Positions 36,664 to 47,471 of a DNA stretch of 64,000 bases are shown piece by piece. Below the pieces are notes generated by a model. That model saw only the letters and a list, made by a program, of their open reading frames with translations. It was not told where the DNA came from and searched no databases. Each line of letters begins with the position of its first letter. Positions within the stretch are counted from its first letter, which is position 1. The stretch comes from Hirundichthys speculiger (taxonomy: Eukaryota > Chordata > Actinopteri > Beloniformes > Exocoetidae): contig JAGFBZ010000011.1 of assembly GCA_018398805.1 (NCBI GenBank), positions 744,001 through 808,000 on the forward strand, given 5' to 3'. A program made the translations under genes and the position numbers.

Positions 36664-39600
36664 GCTTGTGGTTAAGTATTTATGTTTAACATATTGCTTT
36701 TTATTTATGCATTCACTCTGTGTAAGTGTATTGAAATGCAATATATAAATAAAACTGCCATAATCAAAAATTATGTTCATCAAGAATGATGTGCTCAAGG
36801 AACCACATTTCTAACAAAAAAACATTGCCTTATGAGGAAAAAGGATGCCTCCGGGACTCCTTTTTTCTCAACAGCTCAACAAAAATGAAAACAATTTACA
36901 TAATTTCCAATCATTTAGGCGTTTGGGATGACAAATGTGATTTGGGTATTTTTGCTGAATATCCACTCTTAGCAAAGATGATTAGTCATGGTGAATACTG
37001 TGTTTAAGGAGGATTACTATTGAAACAAATCATTAAATTTAGGTTTGAAACTAACCACCTTAACTAAGATCCAATGCAACTCACATCCCTTGGTGGTTAA
37101 CGTAATATAGCTAGCATTGCTAAAAACAGACCTTTAGTCTCCTCACTCGTCATGATTGTCTGAGGGTTTCTAGCTCCTCATAAAAATCTAATTTAAAGTA
37201 AGATGTTGGCACATTACAGCTTAAAGAGTTAAATTACACATTAGTCAACCTCTTTCTATCTGTGTACACACGGCATTCAATACCTCTGTTCTTTTAAAAG
37301 TCAGTGTAATATTTATTCTCCTTTCAGAAGTGTTGTAACTTTAAATTCTTATAAAAAATATCTGTTTTTTAAGCTGTTCCTGTTAAAATGTAGCTGCCTT
37401 CGATCCACAGCTGCCAAGTAGGCACTGTGCAGAGGATTGATATCAATGTTTAACTTGGTAAAAAAAAATAAAATAAAATAAAATGCCTGCTGTATAATTT
37501 TTCATAATTCCTCAAAAACAAACATTTAGTTAAAGGCATTGGGTAGTCACCAGAGAGCAGAGAGCTAGTTTAATTGCAATGTAGTCACTATTTGTTGAAA
37601 TATGTATAAAGGGGGGGGGAAAGACCACTTATAGCAATCTCTCTTTAAGACAGTCATGAATCATGATTGCTTTATACAAAATTATATGACAGCAATCAAT
37701 GTCACTTTTCTGATGGATAACTTGAGTGAAAGAGGAAACTCATCTCCAGAAAGCAATAACATTAAGTCGTTAAGTTGTGATAAATGGCGAGACAGTAAAA
37801 CGCTCAGGAAGGCATTCAAGTGCCAGCTCTCCTACCTCTTACGCTCATTCCCTACAGTAGTTTGGTTTATTTGCAGAGTAAAGCAGCCAGCTGTCTCTCT
37901 TGATACAGCTCTAAACCTGTGTCAGCCACAGAGTCCACATAAATCTCTCTGGTCACTCCATGAGCTAATAGGAACCAGAGACAAGTCAAACAGGTGAACC
38001 AGAGAAACCGATGCACAGAACTGTTCTCTGCATAGTTGTAAAGACTGACACACAGGGATGACAGGACAAAAAGTTAAAAAAAAACAAAAACAAAAAAAAA
38101 CACTGTTTATGACCTCAAGGGTGGCTAAACACAAGAGGTGAGGTTAACAAAGGGAAGTGGAAAAGTTAAGGTGCTGATGAGAAACATGTTAAGGCAAAAA
38201 TGAAAAAGAAAATTGTGTTGAATTTGCAATTTTTTGAGAGTAGATATTGTATCTTTTTCTTTGCCAGATGTTGAAAAGAAAAGAATAAATGTAGAAAAAT
38301 ATGAACAGTCACAGTGAGGCAGAAATTCAAAAATATATCAGGGCGATTTAATAATTTCCATCAAATTTCCCCTCAGAAACTATTCAACAATGAGTGCTCT
38401 GAATAGAGATATTTCTGCGCTTGGATACTGACTGTGTTCTCCTCACCAGCAGCATTTCTTAAATCCTTTGTCAATGTGAGAAAAACAACATCTTATCTAT
38501 CATCTAAGACAGTTTTTGCACACCCTATTTTATTTTAAAAAGTCACTTCTCTGATATGTTGCTTATAGTTACGCTTACTTTCTGTGTAACCCCTTTTCTC
38601 TCCCTGATGTGTTTTATTTTTTGTGTGTGTGTCTTGTTAATGTTCCTACATCTCCTGGCAACAAGCATGAAATCATCACTGTGAAATTCAGCTTTTAATA
38701 GAAAGGAAAAATCGTGAATAGTTGATTCAACAACACTGTAAGCTGATGAACAATAACTTTGTAGAACATACCACATAAAAGTAATAACAACTTCTGTAAT
38801 AAATAATGTTTTTTTGTTGTTTTTTTTTCATTGTTTTTTTTTTGTTTTCTGGGGGGGGGTTCAGATAAAGTTGAGGAAAGTTCTGGACTCAGTCATCAGC
38901 AAAAAAAATATAAAAATGAAAATGGAATAATGAAACAGATTTGTACTTTATCATCTGGATTTAATGCAAGCTTGAATCACTTGAGGTGTGAACTTCAATC
39001 ATTAAGAAAACGGTTCCAAAGTTCTTATTTAAATTCTCACCTGTTATACAGGTGATGCAATTCGCACCGATTTCTTAAAATGTGCATCACAAACTATTTC
39101 TGCTCATTTGTTTTCAGTTTCTTTTGCCATACACTTTCTGTCTTGAGTAGTTTCAGTTTTGTATCCTAATGTTTTGACATCTTCCTCAATCTGTTTGTTT
39201 TTTTTTTTTTTTTTTTACAACCTTTACATTTTGATTGTTGTTGTCCCTCATATTTTAGATACATTTGACTGAGAAACAACCAGCATCTCCTGTCTTGACT
39301 CGCTCTTTAAGGAGCGATGGTCCTTTCCGCTTTGTAAACTGGCAGCTGTCTTTCAGGGGCCATTGCTTCCTCAGTCAGCCAGTGCAACAGCCAACTGAGG
39401 TCTGAAAACACTCTACTTTAACTACAGACTAAGTTTTTTTTATATTTAGAATTGTGCAGGCGTATCTTCCTGAAGTGCAAATTACAGTGTGACTTAATAT
39501 TTATTTTCCTACATTCCTGTTCATACACCTTCTGAAGGAGGTGATTTCATTTCATAACTGACTTTTTTCTTGTGTTGTTTACCAGTTATCTTTCACACTT

Positions 39601-40344
39601 TTTTCTGCTCTGTTTTTGGACTTTAAATGTTCTTCCTGGGTTCTCTGGCATCCTTTAAGATGCTGAGGCAGCATCAGCATCTCTCTGAACCCAAGGGGCT
39701 CTTTGTCAGTCATGTAATTGGATCAGCTATTATGCTGCAGTGCTTCCAATTTATGAAAACCAGACAAAAGTTAGGATTCAGGTACATTTCAGAGAGTTAC
39801 CCATCAGAAATGAGGACATTTATAAAGCTATTTTTCAGCAATCCACCAGTGAATTTAACCCTCTTATTGCTTATAAATTTTAAAATAATCTCCAATTTTT
39901 TCTGTTTCTCTTTTTTTAGTGAACTTGTTTCCAACATATTAACATTTATGTTACATATATTTTTGTATTTTATGGTAAGATAGACCTAATTTATATAAAA
40001 CTTTACCTCCTTTGTGAGTAAAAAAAAGCATTATAGTGATGAAAGCAGTCGAAGCAAGACACACAGGCATTCAGCCATATTTAACATGTCGCAGCGTGGT
40101 TTTACTTCGACAGTTTTTTAAAGCAGAGAAACTTAAACTTCCACGTAAGGCTTCGTGCAGGCTCCTATACTGCCTAAAAGGAGAGGAGGAAATCCCCTAA
40201 TTAGTATACCAAAACAAGCAACAAAAAATGTTCTACACAGAAGACAAGAGCCAGCCACACAATGAGAAGGAAACCCTTGGTCTATTTAACCAAACCTGTA
40301 GATTGTAAACCTGGCTCAGCTGTGCCATGCACAGGTGGAAACAC
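36660..40344. other. no recognisable gene
   Basis: AT-rich sequence with homopolymers (for example poly-G at about 37611-37619, poly-A at about 38076-38100 and poly-T at about 39199-39217). The 113- and 118-codon frames at 37656-37997 and 39627-39983 have no motif I recognise; the second ends in a generic hydrophobic stretch. Confidence 0.45.
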
Positions 40345-40686
40345 ATCAAGCTGATTGAAAATGAAATTGGGGATGTATTTCCCCTCTATGACCAGACCAA
40401 AGGGGGTCGCTGTTTCCCTCTGTTCTGGCTGGCCCTCTGCCTGAGTGGTCTGACCACCCGCTACCCACTATCCTAAACCCGCGATCGCAAGATACCGAGC
40501 TTGCGGAAAGCGCAAATGACATGCCCATTGCCACACCTACAATGTGAATAAGGGAGTCGGCAAACCAGATAGCGGCTTTTGGGAAGTGGAAGATTGCAAT
40601 AGCGGTTAGAGAGGTAGAGCCGTTTGTGCACGTCCACATGTGACTAGGTGGATGCACATTTATTCCTTTTGAACGCGCTCTTTACG
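40345..40686 (+). repeat. copy of an unnamed repeat also present at 54220-54600 (segments in permuted order)
   Basis: Block A ('gcgatcgcaagat...', 'cccattgccacacctacaat', 'gtcggca...gcggtta') comes first. Block B ('gaggtagagccgtttgtgca', 'ccacatgtga', 'gaacgcgctct') follows directly. In the copy at 54220-54600 block B precedes block A. The 'ccgctacccactatcc' text near 40460 resembles the terminal text of the element at 53835-54622. Confidence 0.55.
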
Positions 40687-40771
40687 CGCCGAAATGCGAG
40701 TTGCACTTTCTGCAAACTGTGACACAAAAACCGGACCATACCGTGAGCCACCTGTACCGATGCACCCCTAA
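40687..40771. mobile_element. terminal fragment of a hAT-like element
   Basis: The reverse complement begins TTAGGGGTGCATCGGTACAG, a hAT-style TAGGGGTGxA end, and abuts (TA)n at 40771. The other end is not seen, so only about 85 bp are assigned. Confidence 0.5.
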
Positions 40772-40788
40772 TATATATATATATATAT
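40772..40788. repeat. short (TA)n between hAT-like elements
   Basis: About eight TA units separating the hAT terminus on the left from the first arm of the palindrome. Confidence 0.95.
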
Positions 40789-40944
40789 TAGGGCTGTCAA
40801 TTTCTCAAAATAATTAATCAGATTAATCGCATGACTGTCAATAGTTAATCATGATTAATCGCAAATTAATCGCATATTTCTATCTGTTCTAAATCTACCT
40901 TATACAGATCTTTTTCAAGTTGTATTACTCTTATTAATACGAGT

Positions 40945-41490
40945 TCTGACTAGAACCAGGAAATATGACCATACTAGTCCAGTCCTGAGGTCTCTGGCTT
41001 CCTGTCACTCAGAGAATAGACTTTAAAACAGCTCTACTTGTGTTCAAGTCTCTTCATGGCCACAAAGTCCATCTCTGACATGTTAGAGCCATATGAACCA
41101 ACCTGGACTCTGAGAACCTCAGGTAGTGGTCTCCTGCTGGTGTCCAGAGTCAGGACTAAACAAGGTGAAGCTGCATTTCAGTTTTATGCTGCTACAATCT
41201 GGACCAGTCTTCCAGAAGATGTGAGACAGACCTGAACTCTGACAATGTTCAGATCCAGGCTGAAAACCAGTTCTGTTTAGATGTGAAGATGATGACTGGA
41301 AGGGTTTTATCTGCACTCTCAGTTTAAATTTAATTAATTAATTTTTTTATTAATTAATTTTATTTATTATTGATTTTTTTTATGCTTGTATGGAATGATT
41401 CTATTTGCCTTCTTGTGATTTTATGCATCTGTAAAGCACTTTGAATTGCCTTGTGTACGAATTGTGCTCCACAAATAAAGTTGCCTTGCC
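40945..41490 (+). mobile_element. L2-like LINE fragment nested in arm 1
   Basis: The plus strand encodes, with a few shifts, SPVLRSL then SDMLEPYEPTWTLRTSGSGL, VRTKQGEAAFQFYA and IWTSLPEDVR, the C-terminal region of L2/CR1-type ORF2. It ends with 'tgtaaagcactttgaattgc' and 'acaaataaagttgccttgcc', the L2-type 3' end. The same piece is at the equivalent place in arm 2 (42751-43298, opposite strand). Confidence 0.78.
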
Positions 41491-41642
41491 TAATATGAGA
41501 GTACACAAATGCTCGCCTTATGCAAAATAAATGCATGTTTATTTATTGCTACAATCCAAAATCCATTATATATTATGTATATATATACTCAATATTTTCT
41601 CTTATGTTCTTCATACAAAATATTTTTGTGGTTTGCTTCAAA

Positions 41643-41643
<1 letters not shown>

Positions 41644-41673
<30 letters not shown>
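41644..41673. repeat. 30-bp poly-G tract
   Basis: An uninterrupted G run. The equivalent position in arm 2 (about 42595-42605) has only about 11 C on the plus strand, so length differs between the arms. Confidence 0.95.
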
Positions 41674-42118
41674 CGGCTCTCTGCATCAGCGCTCTAATTA
41701 GCCGACAAGTGATATTTCAGTAGTCGGACTCCGGTGGTAACTAAATTCACATCGACAGTAACACACAAACAACATTTATCTTGTGGAGTTAGCCATCAGG
41801 CAAGGTTTGAAGCTAAACTTACCATTCAAAATAGTATCTTTTGTATCCATTTTTATCCCAATTACTGCTAACGGAGGTTTGTTTACGTCTGTCTGTCTGC
41901 GGCATGGCCGTCGACGTCAGTGCATGGCTTCCTGTTTTGACAGGACTACGGAGGACTACAGGACTACAACTACGGCGGGGCCCGAGGCTCATTAAACCTA
42001 CTCTACGGCCAGGCTAAGGCTCCCGTTAATCCGCATTAAAAAAATTAGTTGCCTTAAAATTAGTTGCCTTAAAATTATTTTGCGTTAATCACGCGTTAAC
42101 GGGTTAACTTTGACCGCC

Positions 42119-42121
<3 letters not shown>

Positions 42122-42176
<55 letters not shown>

Positions 42177-42184
42177 ATATATAT
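42122..42184. repeat. (TA)n at the centre of the palindrome
   Basis: About 63 bp of TA repeat with one 'tatt' interruption, lying exactly between the two inverted hAT-like elements. Confidence 0.96.
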
Positions 42185-43443
42185 TAGGGCGGTCAAAGTT
42201 AACCCGTTAACGCGTGATTAACGCAAAAATAATTTTAAGGCAACTAATTTTAAGGCAACTTTTTTTAATGCGGATAACGGGAGCCTTAGCCTGGCCGTAG
42301 AGTAGGTAGGTTTAATGAGCCTCGGGCCCCGCCGTAGTTGTAGTCCTGTAGTCCTCCGTAGTCCTGTCAAAACAGGAAGTCATGCACTGACGTCGACGGC
42401 CATGCCGCAGACAGACAGACGTAAACATACCAATTTATCCCAACTACTGCTAAAGGAGGTAAGTTCAGCTTCAAAACCTTGCCTGATGGCTAACTCCACA
42501 AGATAAATGTTGTTTGTGTTTGCTGTCGATGTGAATTTAGTTACCACCGGAGTCCGGTCACTTGACGGCTAATCAGAGCGCTGATGCAGAGAGCCCCCCC
42601 CCCCCGTTTGAAGCAAACCGCGAAAATATTTTGTATGAAGAACATAAGAGAAAATATTGAGTATATATATATAATATATAAAGGATTTTGGCATTGCAGC
42701 AATAAATAAACATGCATTTGTTTTGCATAAAGCAAGCATTGTGTACTCTCAAGGCAAGGCAACTTTATTTGTAGAACACAATTAGTACACAAGGCAATTC
42801 AAAGTGCTTTAAGATGCATAAAGTCACAAGAAGGCAATAGAATCATTCCATACAAGCATAAAAAATAATCAATAATAAATAAAATTAATTAATAAAAAAA
42901 ATAATTAATTAAATTAAAAATGAAGAGTGCAGATAAAATCCTTCCAGTCATCATCTTCACATCTAAACAGAACTGTTTTCAGTCTGGATCTGAACATTGT
43001 CAGAGTTCAGGTTGTTCTGCTGGAAGACTGGTCCAGATTTTAGGAGCATAAAATTGAAATGCAGCTTCACCTTGTTTAGTCCTGACTCTGGACACCAGCA
43101 GGAGACCACTACCTGAGGTTCTCAGAGTCCAGGTTGGTTCATATGGCTCTAACATGTCAGAGATGGACTTTGGGGCCATGAAGAGACTTGAACACAAGTA
43201 GAGCTGTTTTAAAGTCTATTCTCTGAGTGACAGGAAGCCAGAGACCTCAGGACTGGACTAATATGGTCATATTTACTGGTTCTAGTCAGGACTCGCATTA
43301 ATAAGAGTAATACAACTTGAAAAAGATCTGTATAAGGTAGATTTAGAACAGATAAAAATATGCGATTAATTTGCGATTAATCATGATTAACTATTGACAG
43401 TCATGCGATTAATCTGATTAATTATTTTGAGAAATTGACAGCC

Positions 43444-43446
<3 letters not shown>
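42185..43446 (+). mobile_element. hAT-like element, arm 2 of the palindrome (1262 bp), with nested L2
   Basis: It begins TAGGGCGGTCAAAGTTAAC and ends AATTGACAGCCCTA, the inverse of arm 1. The relic BED-finger exon on the plus strand (42461-42556) reads KFSFKTLPDG, a stop, then NVVCVCCRCEFSYHRSP. Cys and His residues of the finger are kept, with one in-frame stop (42491-42493). The nested L2 (minus strand) is at 42751-43298. Arms 1 and 2 differ by many substitutions and by local rearrangement (for example near 41705-41725 and 41820-41865), so they are old or independently inserted copies and not a recent exact duplication. Confidence 0.78.
42751..43298 (-). mobile_element. L2-like LINE fragment nested in arm 2
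   Basis: The reverse complement carries the same EPYEPTWTLRTSGSGLLLVS and VRTKQGEAAFQFYAPKIW text as arm 1 and the same 3' end. It occupies the equivalent position in the host element, so the L2 insertion predates the amplification of this hAT copy. Confidence 0.77.

Positions 43447-43496
<50 letters not shown>
43447..43496. repeat. (TA)n between arm 2 and the third hAT-like element
   Basis: About 50 bp of TA with one 'aaat' interruption. Confidence 0.96.
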
Positions 43497-43649
43497 TAGG
43501 GCTGTCAAAGTTAAACACTTTAATAACGTGTTAACGCAAATTCTGTTTAACGCCACTATTTTTTTTTTACGCGAGATTAACGCACACAAGTTTCTGTAAA
43601 TATGACCCTCAGCCAGTAATTGTATTTACAGTCAACGTGTGGGACAGAC

Positions 43650-43777
43650 ATGGCGACAGATAAGGGTCTTATGAACAACAAGTTTAGCTTTAAGGTGCTG
43701 CCAGATTGGTCTGTTGACAAGAAAAAGGTTATTTGTATTTACTGTCGCTGTGAATTGAGTTACCACCGCAGGGCACG
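43650..43777 (+). pseudogene. first coding exon of a hAT transposase (BED-type zinc finger), isolated
   Basis: ATG at 43650 opens 42 codons without a stop. The frame contains NKFSFKVLPDW, DKKKVICIYC and RCELSYHRR. The pattern CxxC...HxR with aromatic residues before it matches the BED zinc finger at the N-terminus of hAT transposases, which binds the element's own DNA. The frame runs to a splice-donor-like GTAAAG at 43778. The remaining transposase exons (RNase-H-like catalytic core) are absent, so no functional enzyme can be made. The same exon, more decayed, is in the elements at 17884-19028, 40789-42121 and 42185-43446. Confidence 0.65.
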
Positions 43778-44146
43778 GTAAAGTTATTTTCACATCTGAC
43801 ATCGCTTGTTTTGTTCCTCTTTAAACTTTAATAGCGTCATGAAAACGGCACTGATTTCATCCAGGTTGGTATCATTTTGTAGATAATAAGTATGCCAGAC
43901 ATTTCACAGGTGTCATCAACCCTCTAAGCTCAGTGAGTTTGGCAAAAACTCTAAGGAACAGCGCTGAATGTCCTTCTGAGTAGCTCATGCTGCTGCCGTG
44001 GAGTTTAGGGACCGTCAGCAAATTACTGCGGTCAAGCAGCAGCCCTGACAAAATACACTAAGAAGCTGATGAATTAAGCCCCCAAAAAGTACGCCAGCAT
44101 TTATTGGACTTCCGGTTTTCAAAATAAAGGCTTAAAAAAAAAATAA

Positions 44147-44204
44147 AGCAGATCCCCGTGACCCTGTATAGGACAAAATGGGTATAGATGATGGATGGAT
44201 GGAT
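44147..44204 (+). repeat. GGATGGATG-tailed retroposon fragment inside the third hAT-like element
   Basis: It reads 'cagatccccgtgaccctgta', 'ggacaaaatgggtatagatg' and then atggatggatgga, matching the 3' end at 29990-30030. Confidence 0.7.
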
Positions 44205-44301
44205 AAACAGAACATTAAAAAAAAAGGGATTAATCGTGAGTTAACTGTGAAAATCTATCGATTAATCATGTTTTTAAAAAATTAATTGACTGACAGCCCT
44301 A

Positions 44302-45239
44302 ATAGATATATAATAAAAGGAAAAAGTGGGTTCATTTGAGTGTGTATGACAACAAACACTAGAGAGACAGGATGCTTTCACAATATGTGGATTTGGACCA
44401 CCAGCAAGTGCTTTAAATCTACCCGCTAATATCCTGATGTAGTTTGAAACAATCATCTTACTGTTAATATATCATAAATATACTCCAAATATATCATATT
44501 TTTCCGTCATAATTACTTTTTAACAAAGACCCTATGAATAATGTTTTAGACAGACTCTGATTTTGTCGGACAGTCAAAAGGCAGGTATAAGTGATCCAAG
44601 TAAGAGAAAGCAGTTGATTTTTTTCCTTTTTGTCACATTTGTTTTCATCTTTGTCAGAACCCTAAAGCTAAGTTAAGCTGCCTGGTTATGCACAAACGTG
44701 ATGTCTGCCAGGGTAGTCAGCTCAATTGATCATCGTTTAGGCATTTATGGGAGTGGAAACATCTTTTATTTCTGACAAAGAGCTGGGGAAACACTGTTCA
44801 GTAGGATTACTGCCATTCAATGTGACTCCCATCCTTTCCACTGTGATTTAATGTCTCATGCTTTCTCCTTAAATCTGATCCATCGTCCACTTTCACAGAA
44901 CCTGACATAGGTAGCTAAGGTGTTTACTAGACTGAGAACTACCAAACTACCAAACACACTACTGAGCACAACAGCAAGACTGCTATCTTGATGTTTTTTC
45001 AATTCAAAACACCAACAGAAATCAACCAACTAACTTTTGCTGTCTCTGGGAGTCCCAGCTGTGCTCTGTGTTCTCTGATGATATGGTGTTATTTCGGTGT
45101 CCACCAGTTATTACACATTTGGCAGTAAAGCAACTCTTCTTAAGTGAGCTAAATGGAATAAATCAGGTCTCAGATCTCTGTTTTTATGAAAAACAAGCAT
45201 GTCCAGAATGCGATGAAAACAATAAGAAACATATCTAAT
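44302..45239. other. no recognisable gene
   Basis: AT-rich spacer between the hAT cluster and the nested L2. Nothing is recognised. Confidence 0.45.
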
Positions 45240-45560
45240 ATTTTAGTTTAAGCTTGTTAAGGTGATTGTTTTTGGAGCCAAAGAGAAACGACTGCAGGTC
45301 TCCACAGAGTTTGAATCTAAAGATCTAAAAACCACCAATCAGGCCAGAAATCTGGGTGTAGTGATTGACTCAGATCTAAACTTGGAAAAACACATGAAGG
45401 CAATCATGAAATCAGCCTACTATCAGCTGAACAACATCTCAAGGAAAAAAAGATCTGATGTCTCAGCAAAATCTGGAGAAACTGGTCCACACTTTCATTG
45501 TCAGTCGGCTTGATTATTGTAACAGTGTTTTTACTGGTTTATCTAAGAAATCAGTTAGAC

Positions 45561-45854
45561 CAGTGGTTCTCAAACTTTTAATACTGCGTACCACCTGAGA
45601 AACTGTTCAGCTCTCTGAGTACCACCATGATGGCCAATTTTAAAATATAGCCATATATGCCTTCTCAATTAGCTTTAAATTCACAGGAGATATATTTATT
45701 CCTTATTGTAGTTATTTATTTTTACCTGAATTTTGTTTGAAACGTATTTATAATGCATTGTATGTTTCGATTTAATTTGAAAAAAAAAAGTAAAAATGCC
45801 AGCGAGCGCTCACGTACCACTGGTGGTACACGTACCACAGTTTGCGCACCACTG
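45561..45854. mobile_element. hAT MITE (294 bp) with perfect 8-bp target-site duplication
   Basis: The termini are CAGTGGTTCTCAAACTTTTA and, at the right, GTTTGCGCACCACTG. The 8-bp direct repeat agttagac lies on both sides (45553-45560 and 45855-45862), the size hallmark of hAT. Removing the element restores the L2 reading text ...LSKKSVRQLQLIQNS. There is no ORF. Confidence 0.92.
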
Positions 45855-45888
45855 AGTTAGACAGCTTCAGCTCATTCAGAACTCTGTT

Positions 45889-47471
45889 TCCGTGCTTTGA
45901 CCAACAAAATTCAGAAAGATATAACACGCTGGTCAACATTAATTTTAGATTTCAGTTCAAGGAAAGAGGTGATAAAAATAAATGTACTGCCCAGGCTATT
46001 ATATGTCTTCCTCTCACTCCCCATTAGGATCCAGGAATTCCAGTTCTCTGCATAGAACAAGTTAATATCTAGATTCATTTGGGCAGGCGCAAAACCTAGG
46101 ATAAAACTCAGAACGCTCCAGCTAGATAAAGAGCGAGGAGGTCTTGCCCTGCCAGACTTTAAACGGTACTACTATGCAGCTCAGCTGCGATACATTGTCT
46201 ACTGGTGTTCCCCAGAATATCAAGCCAAATGGAAAAATATTGAATTTAAACTAGATAAAGTGCCACCCGCTGCTAGATTAGGGGGGGAAAGAATGTATAG
46301 ATCAAAAGAAAGATAATACAATCTTGAGAAACACTTTGAAAACATGGTGTGAGATTGTTAAGAAAAACAAAATGGAGGGGGACAGTAAATTATTAATATG
46401 GCCCTCTCATTCACCCGACTTTGGCCCCAAGTTATTAGATGACACATTTATTAGGTGCTCAGAGAGGGGCATAACAGCAATATGAACACTTGTTGAAGGA
46501 AAAACTTTTAAGAATTTTGATAAACTCAAACATGAGTTTAAACTTGAAAACGGAGATCTGTACCGTTATTTACAGCTACGTAACTTTTATGACAAGGAAG
46601 TGAATAGGTACTTATCAGCGGAGACTAACGAGATGATTGTATTTTTGATGGGCGCATATAAAAGAACCCCCTCAAAGATTGTATCAAAACTGTATAGCAG
46701 TCTCCAAAAATGTAATGGAAGACTCGTTATATATCAAATCAAAATGGGAACAAGAATTCAATGTTGTTTTGTCAGAGAGTGATTGGCTTTCCATGTGCAA
46801 CACACAGCAATCTTCAACTAGTTCGAGAAGATGGCGAGAATTCGGATGGAAAAATCTCATACGCTTTTTTATCACTCCACACATTAAGACTAAACAAACA
46901 CAACAACAACAGAATTGTTGGCAAGGGTGTGATCATGTCGTAGCCAATCATTCTCATATTTTTGGACATGTCCAAAAATACAATTATTCTGGCATAATGT
47001 TATCCAAACAATGGAGGAAATTCTAAATCTAAGAAAGACCCAAGGACTGTATATCTGGGACTTATCCCTGTTGAAGTAATTGAAAAGAGAGACATCTACC
47101 TCTTCAAAATATTGACTGTTGCTGCTAAAAAGGCCCTGACAAGACTCTGAGTGAGAAGCGATCCCCCAGGGCTGAGACAATGGCTAGACATGGTTGAAGA
47201 AATATACGCCATGGAAAAATTGACTTTTTGTTTGAGAATTAGAGGAAGGGATTTTGCTCAAAAGTGGCAAAAATGGTCTACATTTAAGGTCAAATCCCAG
47301 CCATGCCCTTAAAGAAGGGAAAGAAAAGAATGGCAAAATACTACATCTCCCCCAGGATGTTATGATGTTATAATTGTTACTATCGTTCTTTATTTTTATT
47401 TATTTTTATTATTTTTTCTCTTTCCTTCCTGTGAAACTTGAAAAAGACAAAATAAAAAGTATTAAAAAAAA
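45889..47471 (+). mobile_element. 5'-truncated L1-like LINE with 11-bp target-site duplication
   Basis: The flanking direct repeat agaactctgtt is at 45878-45888 and 47472-47482, and the element ends in an A-rich tail (47460-47471), as expected from target-primed reverse transcription. The coding strand is plus. It carries ORF2 C-terminal text: TRWSTL, INVLPRLLYVFLSLPIRI, SRFIWAGAKPRIK, LQLDKERGGLALPDFKRYYY, AAQLRYIVYW, and later KNLIRFFITPHIKTKQ and CWQGC. This order is typical of L1/Tx1-clade proteins. Several frameshifts and stops are present. The 3' UTR lies from about 47290 onward. Confidence 0.85.

Larger units (their letters stand above)
40789..42121 (-). mobile_element. hAT-like element, arm 1 of a 2.7-kb palindrome (1333 bp), with nested L2
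   Basis: It begins TAGGGCTGTCAATTT and ends TTTGACCGCCCTA. Inner sequences are GATTAATCGC-rich at the left and GCGTTAACG-rich at the right, typical of this fish hAT group. On the minus strand, between about 41815 and 41720, the relic zinc-finger exon reads KFSFK..., then VCYCRCEFSYHRSP after one or two frameshifts. A nested L2 fragment lies at 40945-41490. A 30-bp poly-G tract lies at 41644-41673. The whole element is repeated in reverse orientation at 42185-43446. Confidence 0.78.
43497..44301 (+). mobile_element. third hAT-like element of the cluster (805 bp)
   Basis: It begins TAGGGCTGTCAAAGTTAA and ends TTGACTGACAGCCCTA. It carries the best-preserved relic of the family's first coding exon (43650-43777) and, near its right end, a GGATGGATG-tailed repeat fragment (44147-44204). 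It has no further transposase sequence, so it is non-autonomous. Confidence 0.78.

Noticed and set aside
41509..41723. Frames ending in poly-Gly
   Set aside because: Poly-Gly is translation of the 30-bp poly-G tract inside the hAT-like element.
46761..47026. Overlapping frames suggesting a separate small gene
   Set aside because: They are frameshifted pieces of the L1 ORF2 C-terminus (for example KNLIRFFITPHIKTKQ).
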